The position numbers were made by a program, and so were the translations under genes. A stretch of DNA of 64,000 bases from a candidate division KSB1 bacterium (lineage in GTDB: Bacteria; Zhuqueibacterota; Zhuqueibacteria; Thermofontimicrobiales; Thermofontimicrobiaceae), in assembly GCA_034506395.1 (NCBI GenBank), contig JAPDPQ010000019.1, positions 41,863 through 105,862 of the forward strand, read 5' to 3'. Below, in pieces: positions 9,444 through 18,400 of the stretch; position 1 is the first letter of the stretch; each line of letters opens with the position of its first letter. The notes beneath the pieces were generated by a model. The model was not told the DNA's origin. It saw nothing but the letters and a program-made list of their open reading frames with translations, and ran no database searches.

Positions 9444-12400
9444 TTACACCGGCACAAAGTTATGTCGACGGGGCCATTGGATCTTCTCTCGAATCAATCG
9501 GAACGTCCGGATCTGGTACGGAGCAATTTCGATTTCAAAGCCATTCTCGGAAAGCTCAATTTGAGATGTTGCTAAATCTCGCTCCAGCAGATCCGTTTCA
9601 TTCGCTTGGCTGATACTAAAAGCGAACTTAAATTTCGCCTTCGTTGCTTTGCCATGCGTCTCGTAGCAGCGCAGGATCAGGGAATCGTCATCCTCAGATT
9701 GTTTAAGCGCCGTAATGATAATGTTCTCTGCCGAACATTGGATAAACGAATGCTCCAGCGGCAATGTGCCTGGGTGCCGATCTGTCATTGCCGCAAGCAA
9801 TGGCTGATTCAATTCATAACCAGCACGCAGCGAATTGGCTGAGCGCCATTCGCCTGTGTGAGGCAGCAATGCGTATTTGAAATGATGGACGCCTTTATCT
9901 GGGATTGGGTCTGGCTCGTAAGAGCAGCGCAGCAGCGATAGCCGTATCTCGGTCTGATTGACATCGCAGCCGTATTTGCAATCGTTCAGTAAGCTCACCC
10001 CGTGTTCGGCATCGCTCAGATCCAGCCATTTTTGTGTAGGATATTCATGACCATTGGTTGGCCGTTCAATGGTCCCAAATGGCAGTTCAAAGTGGGCGCG
10101 GCTATTGGACGTCAGATTCAGTGGAAATGTGGCTTTCAAAAATAAGTTCCCCGTTTGTCTACTACCGACCTCCTGCCAATCTACAGTGCTGGGAAATTCG
10201 ATCCGCGCCAATTTGCTGTAAATCGCCACACGCTGGATAAAAGTTGACTGTCGAAATCGGTGCACAATCTGAATCAGATACCGAATCGGCCCCCGCTCCA
10301 GAATTTCGATCCTGTCTGGCCGAGTCAACTCGATCGTCTCAGCGATCGGCCCAATCACCCAGGCGGACATGTCATGCGGTTGTTCCTGCAATAATTGAAA
10401 CCGATTGGCTCTGCTTCCTGGGCGAATAAACTCCTTCCCATCGATTTTTAAAATAACGCTCGAAAGCTGGCCAGACTGCTCATCCAGCGCAATGCGATAA
10501 TGCTGATTTTCGATGAGAACGTTATTATGGATGATTAGATCCGTTTTATAGCTCGGTTCATGGTCTATTCTGCGCCATCCGTAGGTCTTATATCCCATGG
10601 AAGGAACCGTATCGGCAATAAAAATCACTGTTGCGCCATCACACTGACGCTCAATTACTTGGCTCGGAACAATCTGACCATCTCGATTCAAGATTTCTGG
10701 CCATTCATTGGATAAAATCGGGAGCATGACACTCACTACATCCGTCCGTTCCCAATTGCTTGGATTAAAAACGACTATGGGGGATGATTCGCTCTTTTCT
10801 GTATCGATCTGATTGGCGATCGTTGCGAGGCTCAATTGTAACGCCTGCTGGCCCGCCCGAAGAAACCCATCGGTGATCGGGATTGCTTCCTGATAAGTAG
10901 CATGAATCGCTGACCCAGGCAGAATATCATGAAATTGATTGAAGCAAGCGCGCTCCCAGCCCTCATCGAGAATGAATTTGGGATAAGGTAGTTCAAAAGG
11001 CAACGCCATGCTAGCATAGAATTCTAACAACGGGAACAGATTTTCACACCGGCGATTGCGCAGTTTGATATCGGCATGGGTTGTATAACAGCCCTCAAAG
11101 ATGAATTGCAACTCATCTTTGACCACTGGGAGATTGGGATATTTGGCAGCCACCGTGTCAAAATAGTTTTCAACGGTATTGAATTTGATTGATGGAAGAT
11201 GTGGATTGGCCCCGATAGCTAGCCCTCGCTCGATGTCGCGGGCCGTTGGACCGCCTCCATGATCGCCAACGCCGTAGACGTGCACATAATCCCGGATCCC
11301 CTGCTTTCGAAACAGTTCAAAACCATAATTCGGAGTGTCATACCCAATCGAACCGTTGTAATTGGGTGTGGTAGCTGCCAGCACCCGCGAGCCATCCGGC
11401 CCTTCCCACCAAAATACATGGGGATTATCTTTGCCGCAACGCATGAAGTAATAATATTTCACACCACATTTCTTGAGAATCTGGGGCATGGTCCACACGT
11501 GCCCAAACAGGTCGGGTTGCCAACAGACCTTCGGCTCTACACCGAAGTGTTTCTTTAAGAACCGATTGGCCAAAAGGAATTGCCTGACCAGCGATTCCCC
11601 TCCAGCCATATTTTCATCTCCCTCAACCCACATGGCCGCGGTGATCTCCCATTGACCCTTGTGCACAAAGTTCCGAATCCGTTCGAATAAATCGGGGCGC
11701 GTCTTCATGACCGCTTTATAGATGGATACTTGGCTCTGCGAAAAGGTGAAAAACCGATATTTCTCCATCAGCTTGGTCATCGTCTCGAAATCGCGCTGAC
11801 AAATCGCCACAGTTTCGTTCCAAACCCAGAGCCAGTTCATATCGATATGCGCATGGCCGATGAAGTGAATCGTGAAGTTTTTCACCTGCTTGAGGATCGG
11901 GGCCAGAATCTTGCCCACCTCAGTCAAAGATTTATTGAAGCCTTCATCATCATTTTCGATATACTTTGTGACGTTCAGTGCCTTCTTTGCTTGTTCAATG
12001 AGCTGGCGCCAGCCTTCAGTTTTCTCAACCTGCAAATTTAGCAACTTCTCTGCTATTTGTATCTCTGGGGAGATCCGAGTTGGCTCGATATGCTGGAGTT
12101 TCACCCTTCTGAAATCATCCCAATAAATGGCTTTGACCACCTCATTAAAAAATGCCAAGCTCATTTTTACCGTTATTATTTTTGGGTCACCCTCTCGATA
12201 AAAAGAGTGGATAACTTCGCCGTTACGTGTGATGCAAATATTTTTGAAACAAGCAATGTAAGTTCCAGCTACTGGCGAGACAACCGCGACCTGGACGCTT
12301 TCCACAGTTTCGCCCACCAGATTGGTCAACGCCATTTTGCGGTGATACCAGGTATCCACTGCATCGTAAAGGTTGGTCATCGGATGAGACCACATATCAT

Positions 12401-12629
12401 GCTGGTCGAATACCATAGAATCCCGCATCGCTCGACCAGAGAGGAAATGCACATCCACTCCCGCCTGGCTGAGCGGCGAGCTGAGATCGATGTAAATATC
12501 GTACTCGAGAAAATCTCCGGGTTGAATTGTAATGGGATCATTGGCAATGGTAACGTAGCTATAACCTAGGGGATGACCATTGGTCTCGGTTTTAAAGAAA
12601 AGCACATTAGGTAGATTCGGCTGGCTCAC
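9444..12629 (-). CDS. GH38 alpha-mannosidase (copy 1, no signal peptide)
   Basis: A glycoside hydrolase family 38 enzyme that should remove alpha-linked mannose. The zinc and catalytic residues are present: HAHIDMNWLW (His/Asp ligands), WQPDLFGHVWTMPQ with the Asp nucleophile, and NQFHDILPGSAI with the third metal His. The C-terminal half has the usual beta-sandwich domains (SLLNDCKYGCDV, then PHTGEW). The frame is open to 12695, but its first residues lie inside a dispersed palindromic repeat (12681-12706), so I prefer the GTG at 12629, which has AAAGGGA upstream; an ATG at 12686 is the alternative. No signal peptide is seen, so it may be cytoplasmic, unlike its paralogue at 15467. It lies downstream of blaI/blaR on the same strand. 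Confidence 0.85.
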   Translation of the reverse strand: MSQPNLPNVLFFKTETNGHPLGYSYVTIANDPITIQPGDFLEYDIYIDLSSPLSQAGVDVHFLSGRAMRDSMVFDQHDMWSHPMTNLYDAVDTWYHRKMALTNLVGETVESVQVAVVSPVAGTYIACFKNICITRNGEVIHSFYREGDPKIITVKMSLAFFNEVVKAIYWDDFRRVKLQHIEPTRISPEIQIAEKLLNLQVEKTEGWRQLIEQAKKALNVTKYIENDDEGFNKSLTEVGKILAPILKQVKNFTIHFIGHAHIDMNWLWVWNETVAICQRDFETMTKLMEKYRFFTFSQSQVSIYKAVMKTRPDLFERIRNFVHKGQWEITAAMWVEGDENMAGGESLVRQFLLANRFLKKHFGVEPKVCWQPDLFGHVWTMPQILKKCGVKYYYFMRCGKDNPHVFWWEGPDGSRVLAATTPNYNGSIGYDTPNYGFELFRKQGIRDYVHVYGVGDHGGGPTARDIERGLAIGANPHLPSIKFNTVENYFDTVAAKYPNLPVVKDELQFIFEGCYTTHADIKLRNRRCENLFPLLEFYASMALPFELPYPKFILDEGWERACFNQFHDILPGSAIHATYQEAIPITDGFLRAGQQALQLSLATIANQIDTEKSESSPIVVFNPSNWERTDVVSVMLPILSNEWPEILNRDGQIVPSQVIERQCDGATVIFIADTVPSMGYKTYGWRRIDHEPSYKTDLIIHNNVLIENQHYRIALDEQSGQLSSVILKIDGKEFIRPGSRANRFQLLQEQPHDMSAWVIGPIAETIELTRPDRIEILERGPIRYLIQIVHRFRQSTFIQRVAIYSKLARIEFPSTVDWQEVGSRQTGNLFLKATFPLNLTSNSRAHFELPFGTIERPTNGHEYPTQKWLDLSDAEHGVSLLNDCKYGCDVNQTEIRLSLLRCSYEPDPIPDKGVHHFKYALLPHTGEWRSANSLRAGYELNQPLLAAMTDRHPGTLPLEHSFIQCSAENIIITALKQSEDDDSLILRCYETHGKATKAKFKFAFSISQANETDLLERDLATSQIELSENGFEIEIAPYQIRTFRLIREKIQWPRRHNFVPV

Positions 12630-12680
12630 GCTGGTGTCCCTTTGTTTAATTTTTCGTTCGATTTCTGCAACACAAATCAG

Positions 12681-12706
12681 TGTCATTCCGAGCAAAGCGA
12701 GGAATC
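12681..12706. repeat. dispersed palindromic REP-like element
   Basis: The 26 bases match the pattern GTCATTCCGAGC...GCGAGGAATC, an imperfect palindrome (ATTCC/GGAAT arms) that I recognise as a widespread intergenic repeat in many bacterial phyla. It lies at the 5' edge of the mannosidase frame and is a reason not to use the longest start there. Confidence 0.6.
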
Positions 12707-12964
12707 TTACAATTCACCAAGCACCTAAATCGCTTCACTTCTTCCTCTGAGGGCTTCAGAATGCCGTAGAACTTTCAATACGGAAAACTTTATTTAAAAA
12801 AATTTTTTCCACATGTATTGAAAATTTGATACGAAATGTCTCCAGAATTTCTTGAGATCATGTGGCACTCTCTCGCTCACGAAAATAATTGGCAGGAAAA
12901 ATACACAAATTTGCAATCAGAATCAAGCGAAAATTCGAGGGAAAATGGGGCAGGCGCGATGCAC

Positions 12965-13065
12965 TCCCACAGAAAAGAAATCCCACAGAAATGACGAAAC
13001 CTGCTATTAATGAGAAATCTAGTCATGATATGTTTTATTCGGGCATTGCTCAATTCTGTGGGATT
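12965..13065. repeat. TCCCACAGAAA direct repeat pair plus 12-bp inverted copy
   Basis: TCCCACAGAAA occurs at 12965-12975 and again at 12981-12991, and AATCCCACAGAA (12979-12990) has a perfect inverted copy at 13054-13065, 63 bases away. Read on the minus strand the inverted pair is followed by TTTCTTTTC, so it could end transcription of the M56 gene; it could also be a regulator site upstream of the mannosidase. Confidence 0.5.
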
Positions 13066-13102
13066 ACAATTCCGTGCGACAAGAGATCTGTATTTCAAGG
13101 GA

Positions 13103-13978
13103 TCATTTCAATTTAAACCTTACGGGTACATGGATCCATGTATCGACTGGCTTTCCTTTTAGCTTTGCAGGTTTCCATTTGACCGAGCGAATGGCCTCCA
13201 TTGCAGCGTTATTGCAGGCATCATCGACAGTAGAAGAGAAAACCTTTGTCTCTCGGACTTCGCCTTGGTCGTTGATATGAACATTAACAATCACCATGCC
13301 CTCGATTTTTGCCACCCGCGCGCTTTCAGGATAAACTAGGTTTTTCTGGATAGCTTCAAATCCTTCCTCTGGAATAGGCGGTTCATCAAACGAGAGTAAT
13401 TTCATTTCCGCACCCGTTGGTGGCTGAGGAGGAGGTGGTGGCGGACCTTCTCGATCAAAGACCTCTATTTGTTCCAATTTTTCTGTCGGCTTCTGATGCA
13501 ATTTGAATCCCACTGGAACCGAAACCCAAACAGCCACAGGTTGACCTTTTTGTTTGGCTGGTAACCATTTCACTGCTTTTAGCGCAGCCATCGCCGCCTC
13601 ATCACAACCAAAAATCTTGTCCAATGACTGAAACACCTTCGCCGAGTCAATCTGACCATCGACGTTGACGTGAACATAAATGATAGCCGTTCCCTCAATG
13701 CCAGCCTCCCTGGCTTTCTCTGGATAGATCAAATGCTCTTGAATTGCTCTAAATCCGCCAATAGGCACCGGTGGCTGATCATAAGCAACAAAAAAGCTAC
13801 TAGTATCTCCAGGTTTGACCCTCTGCTGGGGTTGTTGTGGGATCGTTTTCTGGGCTGCAGCCTCTCGCCTTTCGCTCTCGCGCTGCGGCGTTTCGGTCTG
13901 TCGCTGGCAGGACAAGGCAACTCCCAAGACGATCATTGCAATGATCGCCAACTTCTGGAGCAAATTTAAACGGATCAT
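13103..13978 (-). other. candidate internal start giving a lipoprotein with two TonB-like domains
   Basis: Inside the M56 gene, Met301 (ATG at 13978) is preceded by AAAGGAG at a 6-base distance (13985-13991). It is followed in frame by MIRLNLLQKLAIIAMIVLG and then VALSC, which reads as a signal peptide with a lipobox (Cys324). Translation from here would give a 291-residue lipoprotein carrying both TonB_C domains. The same helix may simply be the fourth membrane segment of the M56 protein. Confidence 0.4.
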
Positions 13979-14878
13979 AACGGTCTCCTTTCGATTTAGA
14001 ATGTAATTGAACCGCTGAAGAATGAGTTTTTTCGATTGATGAAAATAGCTGGTGAGAGCTGGTGCATGACTCCAACTTGCGGTCTGATGAATTGACCTCA
14101 AAAGCAATTTGCTGTATTCCACCCGTCTCCCCTGCAGATAATGGATGACAAAATCATCGCAGGCCTGCTCGCGATACCGGGACAATTGCTGATTTGCGAT
14201 CCAGACCAGTGGATGAAAAAAGAATAAAATCTGAAGTATATTTTGGATCGGGATGATCCAAAGGTCCTTGCGGTTGATATGGGCGTATTCATGTAGCAAT
14301 AGTGCCTTCAGCTCTCTATCTGGCCAGGAGAGAGTTGCTTCTGGCAGGTAGATTTTTGGTCGCATGATTCCCCAGGTAAAAGGTGCCGAAATGCCTGGCA
14401 CAACCAACAGCCGTACTCGCTTTGCCCCAAATATATCGAAGCAAAGTCGATGGTAATCGGTCAGCTCGATACCTCTGCCGATGACCTTGGTTCGAAATCG
14501 AACGAGCTGATAAAGCCAATAGCCCAACAGACCAACAACAACGCTTCCCCAGATGATCAAAAGATATCCCTGGAAGCTCAATCCAGCAGGCTGATTCGAT
14601 GCAATCTCAACTTCTGGAAGCATCAGCGTGGGAATCCATTGTGGAACTATCAGCGAAGTTTTCGAGATAAAATTTGGTAGGGCAATTTTTGGGGGTACTA
14701 GGACCTTCATCAAACCCACCAACCAAATAAAGTAGAGGAATCGAGCCTGTTGCTTTTTGAACACCAGAGCGATAACGAAGACAAAAGCAAGAAAAAAGCC
14801 CCATTGGATCGAGATCATGGTGATGTGATCATACCAGGCTCTGGCAAATCCTTCGATTCTCGCGAGATTAACCGGCAT
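13103..14878 (-). CDS. BlaR1-type M56 metalloprotease fused to two TonB C-terminal domains
   Basis: The 591-residue protein has N-terminal transmembrane helices (about 20-40, 45-60, 105-125), an M56 peptidase domain with zinc motif HEYAH at 196-200 and the downstream EQACDD, a further membrane segment (about 305-322), a Pro/Gln-rich linker, and two TonB_C-like domains (about 345-440 and 490-591) that resemble each other (GFRAIQEHLIYPEKAREA and GFEAIQKNLVYPESARVA). BlaR1-type proteins sense a signal and trigger cleavage of the partner BlaI repressor. The start codon is 1 base past the blaI stop, with GAGAGGAGG inside the end of blaI, so translation is probably coupled. Family TonB domains contact outer-membrane receptors; whether these two do is unknown. 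Confidence 0.85.
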   Translation of the reverse strand: MPVNLARIEGFARAWYDHITMISIQWGFFLAFVFVIALVFKKQQARFLYFIWLVGLMKVLVPPKIALPNFISKTSLIVPQWIPTLMLPEVEIASNQPAGLSFQGYLLIIWGSVVVGLLGYWLYQLVRFRTKVIGRGIELTDYHRLCFDIFGAKRVRLLVVPGISAPFTWGIMRPKIYLPEATLSWPDRELKALLLHEYAHINRKDLWIIPIQNILQILFFFHPLVWIANQQLSRYREQACDDFVIHYLQGRRVEYSKLLLRSIHQTASWSHAPALTSYFHQSKKLILQRFNYILNRKETVMIRLNLLQKLAIIAMIVLGVALSCQRQTETPQRESERREAAAQKTIPQQPQQRVKPGDTSSFFVAYDQPPVPIGGFRAIQEHLIYPEKAREAGIEGTAIIYVHVNVDGQIDSAKVFQSLDKIFGCDEAAMAALKAVKWLPAKQKGQPVAVWVSVPVGFKLHQKPTEKLEQIEVFDREGPPPPPPQPPTGAEMKLLSFDEPPIPEEGFEAIQKNLVYPESARVAKIEGMVIVNVHINDQGEVRETKVFSSTVDDACNNAAMEAIRSVKWKPAKLKGKPVDTWIHVPVRFKLK

Positions 14879-14879
14879 G

Positions 14880-15257
14880 CTAATCCTCCTCTCTGGCTCG
14901 GATAAGTTGTTTGATTTGATCCAGTTCTTCCTGGGATAATTTAGTCGATTCTAATAGAAAAGCAGCGAGTCGAAAGAACGAACCTTCGAACGCCTGCGAG
15001 ACCAAATATTCAGTGGCATTCTGCCGCAGAAAATTTTTATCGACCGCCGCATGATAATAATTGACTAAGCCGAGCTTCTGCTTTCGGAGTAAACCTTTTT
15101 CCACCATCCGATCCATATAGGTCTGAACGGTTGTGTAGGCCTTTTCAGCTTCTGGAAATAAGGTTTCCCATACTTCTCTGACAGACATGACCCCTTTTTG
15201 CCAGAGCACCTGCATGATTTGCCATTCTAACTCAGATAGATTCATCTGATTTTTCAT
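14880..15257 (-). CDS. blaI: BlaI/MecI/CopY-family transcriptional repressor
   Basis: The 125-residue protein is the usual length of the family, with the winged-helix start NLSELEWQIMQVLWQKG, the segment SVREVWE, and the recognition-helix region AYTTVQTYMDRMVEKGLL. It should bind as a dimer to a TACTAC/GTAGTA palindrome. Exactly such a palindrome lies at its own promoter (15283-15300), so autoregulation is likely. The partner is the M56 protease that follows with the stop and start 1 base apart. A plausible ribosome-binding GGAAG precedes the ATG at 15257. The target genes beyond its own operon may include the divergent mannosidase at 15467; that is inference. Confidence 0.9.
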   Translation of the reverse strand: MKNQMNLSELEWQIMQVLWQKGVMSVREVWETLFPEAEKAYTTVQTYMDRMVEKGLLRKQKLGLVNYYHAAVDKNFLRQNATEYLVSQAFEGSFFRLAAFLLESTKLSQEELDQIKQLIRAREED

Positions 15258-15275
15258 ATCGCTTCCTATGCAATT

Positions 15276-15300
15276 AGTAGTTTTACTACTTTTGTAGTAA
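15276..15300. promoter_or_regulatory. BlaI operator: overlapping palindromes
   Basis: TTACTAC-TTTT-GTAGTAA (15283-15300) is a perfect 7-bp inverted repeat, and a third half-site (AGTAG at 15276-15280) forms a second palindrome with CTACT. It abuts the -10 box of the blaI promoter, so a bound repressor would cover the transcription start. Confidence 0.8.
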
Positions 15301-15302
15301 CA

Positions 15303-15331
15303 AATATAATAAATTTGATATTCATTGTCAA
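15303..15331 (-). promoter_or_regulatory. sigma-70-type promoter of blaI-M56
   Basis: On the minus strand, TTGACA (15326-15331) and TATATT (15303-15308) are 17 bases apart, and the operator begins immediately downstream of the -10 box. Confidence 0.8.
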
Positions 15332-15372
15332 GAAAAATTTTTGAATTTGTTCTTTATTTAACAAAAAAACAG

Positions 15373-15401
15373 TTGCGCATCGGGCAGAAAAATGTTATAA
15401 T
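15373..15401 (+). promoter_or_regulatory. candidate promoter of GH38 copy 2
   Basis: TTGCGC (15373-15378) and TATAAT (15396-15401) are 17 bases apart and lie 65 bases before the chosen ATG of the mannosidase. It is divergent from the blaI promoter, about 70 bases from the operator. Confidence 0.65.
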
Positions 15402-15466
15402 TAAATGATGCGTAAGAAGGGGTGAATGCCAAATTTGCAAGATCAAATCATTATTTGGAGAAAAGC

Positions 15467-18400
15467 ATGAAAAAAATGTTTTTGGCAGTTGCGATCGGGA
15501 TCATTTGGGCGGTTCAATTGTTAGCCCAAACCTCAAGCTCGAAATACATTGATATGCTATGCGCCGAGTTAGAGCGCTACATGGCGATTCGGTTTGATGA
15601 ATGGAAGTACACCACTCAGATGGCGATTGATGCATGGCGTCCCAATTACGATGACGTGGGTTGGAAAACGATCAGGATCGATGAGAGCATCTACCCTGAC
15701 TCCGCGTGGTTAAGAAAAACGATCTTTGTCCCTGAGCGAATTCTTGGAATGCCAGTTTTGGGAGGGACGATCCGCCTGGTTGTCTCAGTAGACGATGCAG
15801 GGATTTGTTGGATCAATGGCGAAAAGAAGGGGCTATTCAAATGGACTGGAGAATATTTGCTGACACGAGATGCGAAGCCAGGGCAGGCTTTTTCTGTCGC
15901 GATCAAAGCAATCAACACGGGTGGCCCGATGCGGCTATTGGAGGCAAGATTGGTATGGGATCGGGCGAAACCGCTGGCGGACAAAGTCCAAGATTATATT
16001 TTAAGCCTGCGTGTGGGACAAAAATTATTGAGCGGTGATACCTACTTGAAAACCGGGCGTGTGCAATTGGATCGCGGTATTGATCTCAGCACCGTTCCGA
16101 CCAAGCAGCGAACCCAGCTTCGCAAACAATTGGAGGAGGCTGCCAGACTCGTCGAAGTCACTGCCTTAAAAAATGGCTATCCCCAAATTTTTGAGGCGTC
16201 ATTAGAAAAATCCCGGCAAGCCCTTAGACCGATCGGCAAATTTGCCAAGGAATTTACTCTAATATTTGATTCCAACGCCCACATCGATTGTGCCTGGCTG
16301 TGGCGATATTTGGAGACCATCAATGTCGCTAAAAATACATTCAGCTCAGTATTAGACATGATGGAAGCACGACCCGATTTCACCTATACCCAAAGTCAGG
16401 CCCATCTCTATTGGTGGATGGAAACATTGCATCCAAACGTCTTTCAGCGGATCCAACAGCGCGTCGCCGATGGTCGTTGGGAAATTGTTGGCGGGATGTG
16501 GGTAGAACCCGATTGCAACCTCATCTCTGGCGAATCATGGGCCAGGCAATTGCTTTATGGAAAGCGCTATTTCAGAGAGAAATTTGGGGTTGATGTGAAG
16601 ATCGGATGGAACCCAGATTCATTTGGCTATAATTGGAATATGCCGCAGTTTTACCGTGATGCTGGCATCACTGCTTTCATCACTCAAAAGATCGGCTGGA
16701 ACGACACCAATATGTTCCCATATCGCTTATTCTGGTGGCAAGCCCCCGATGGAACGAAAATCTTAACCTATTTCCCAAATGATTATGTCAATGAGATCAA
16801 GAATCCGTTCGCCTTGGTCGATTGGCTTCGCCAATTTGAGGCCAATACCGGCTTGAAAAACATGCTGGTACTCTACGGTGTGGGGGATCATGGTGGCGGC
16901 CCAGATCTAGAAATGATCAATCGGATTGAGGCCTTGAAGAAATTGGACATTTATCCCACCGTTCGTTACGGCACTGCTAGTGAATATCTGGATTGGATTC
17001 GTAGCCAAGACCTCAGCAATCTGCCAGTATGGACCGACGAGCTTTATTTGGAATATCATCGTGGCACTTATACCACACAATCGAACACCAAGCGACATCA
17101 TCGCGAAAGCGAACAGTTGTTCGGTAATGCCGAACAAATCGCGGCGATCGCCGGTCTGTATGGGCACCCTTATCATCGCACCGATATGCTTGCTGGCTGG
17201 CGAGGCGTGCTGTTCAACCAATTTCATGATATCCTACCAGGATCGAGCATTTATGCGGTCTATAAGGATGCGGACGAACTCTATCAGCAGAGCCAGCAAA
17301 TAGCCAAGCACGAATTAGAAACATCGCTAAAGTTTCTTGCAACGCTGATTAATACGAAAACAAAAAAGAACGTCACTCCAGTACTTATCTATAATCCCTT
17401 GGCTTGGACGCGCACCGATATTGTGGAGCTTCTCCTGCCCGAAGATGATCATCAAATTTATTCTCTATTCAACAGCCAGGGCAAAGCGATTCCTTCGCAG
17501 ATCGTCTCAGCTGGAAGATACCGAAATAAGATTCTGTTCATTGCCGAAGATATTCCAGCCATGGGATATGCAGTTTACGAATTGCGCTCGCAACCGCCGA
17601 ATCAATGGCAACACCTCAGCGCCACAGATCTTTCTGCTGAAAATGAGTTCTATCGGTTATCCATTGATTCTACCACAGGCTGGTTAAGCAGCATCTATGA
17701 TAAACGATTGGAACGAGAACTCTTGTCCGGGCCTGGCAATGAACTTCAATTAATCAAAGATACCCCCAGTGCCTGGGATGCATGGAATCTGGGATTGGGA
17801 GAACGTTACCCCAGCAATTTTCGCGGTGCGAGGTTAATCGAGGAGGGCCCAGTGCGATCAGTGATTCGCGTTCAACATGATTTTTTAAAACCTGGTGTAG
17901 AAAAAAGCTATCCGACTCCCAATAATCCCAATAGCTATTTCACCCAGGACATCATTTTATACCGCGGCATCGATCGCATCGATTTTGTGACCGAAGCAGA
18001 TTGGTGGGAAGAGCATGTGATGTTGAAAGTGGCGTTTGCCGTTGCCGCATCGGACAGCCTCGCAAGTTACGAAATCCCTTTCGGCACCATTCGTCGACCA
18101 ACGACCATGCGAAACGACTGGGAAAAGGCACGGTTTGAGGTGAACCAGCACCATTGGTTCGATCTGACCGATGCCACGCAACAATTTGGTGTCAGCTTGT
18201 TGAATCGCGCTAAATATGGCGGCGATATTCATGGTCAGGTGATGCGGCTCAGCTTGCTCCGCTCTCCCAAATGGCCAGACCCCATGGCTGATATGGGCAA
18301 ACACCGCATCGAATATTCTCTTTATCCTCATAGTGGCGATTGGAAAACTGGAAACAGTATCCGCAGAGGCTATGAATATAATTATCCGCTGCTGGCGCGA

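Larger units (their letters stand above)
12630..13102. other. intergenic region between blaR-like gene and GH38 copy 1
   Basis: There is no convincing gene. It holds the palindromic repeat at 12681-12706, an AT-rich stretch around 12780-12840, and the TCCCACAG repeat cluster listed separately at 12965-13065. A minus-strand promoter for the mannosidase could lie here, but I found no clear -35/-10 pair. Confidence 0.5.

Noticed and set aside
9422..9457. Upstream TTG start of the radical SAM gene
   Set aside because: It overlaps the preceding mannosidase gene and adds residues before the canonical B12-domain start; the ATG at 9421 fits better.
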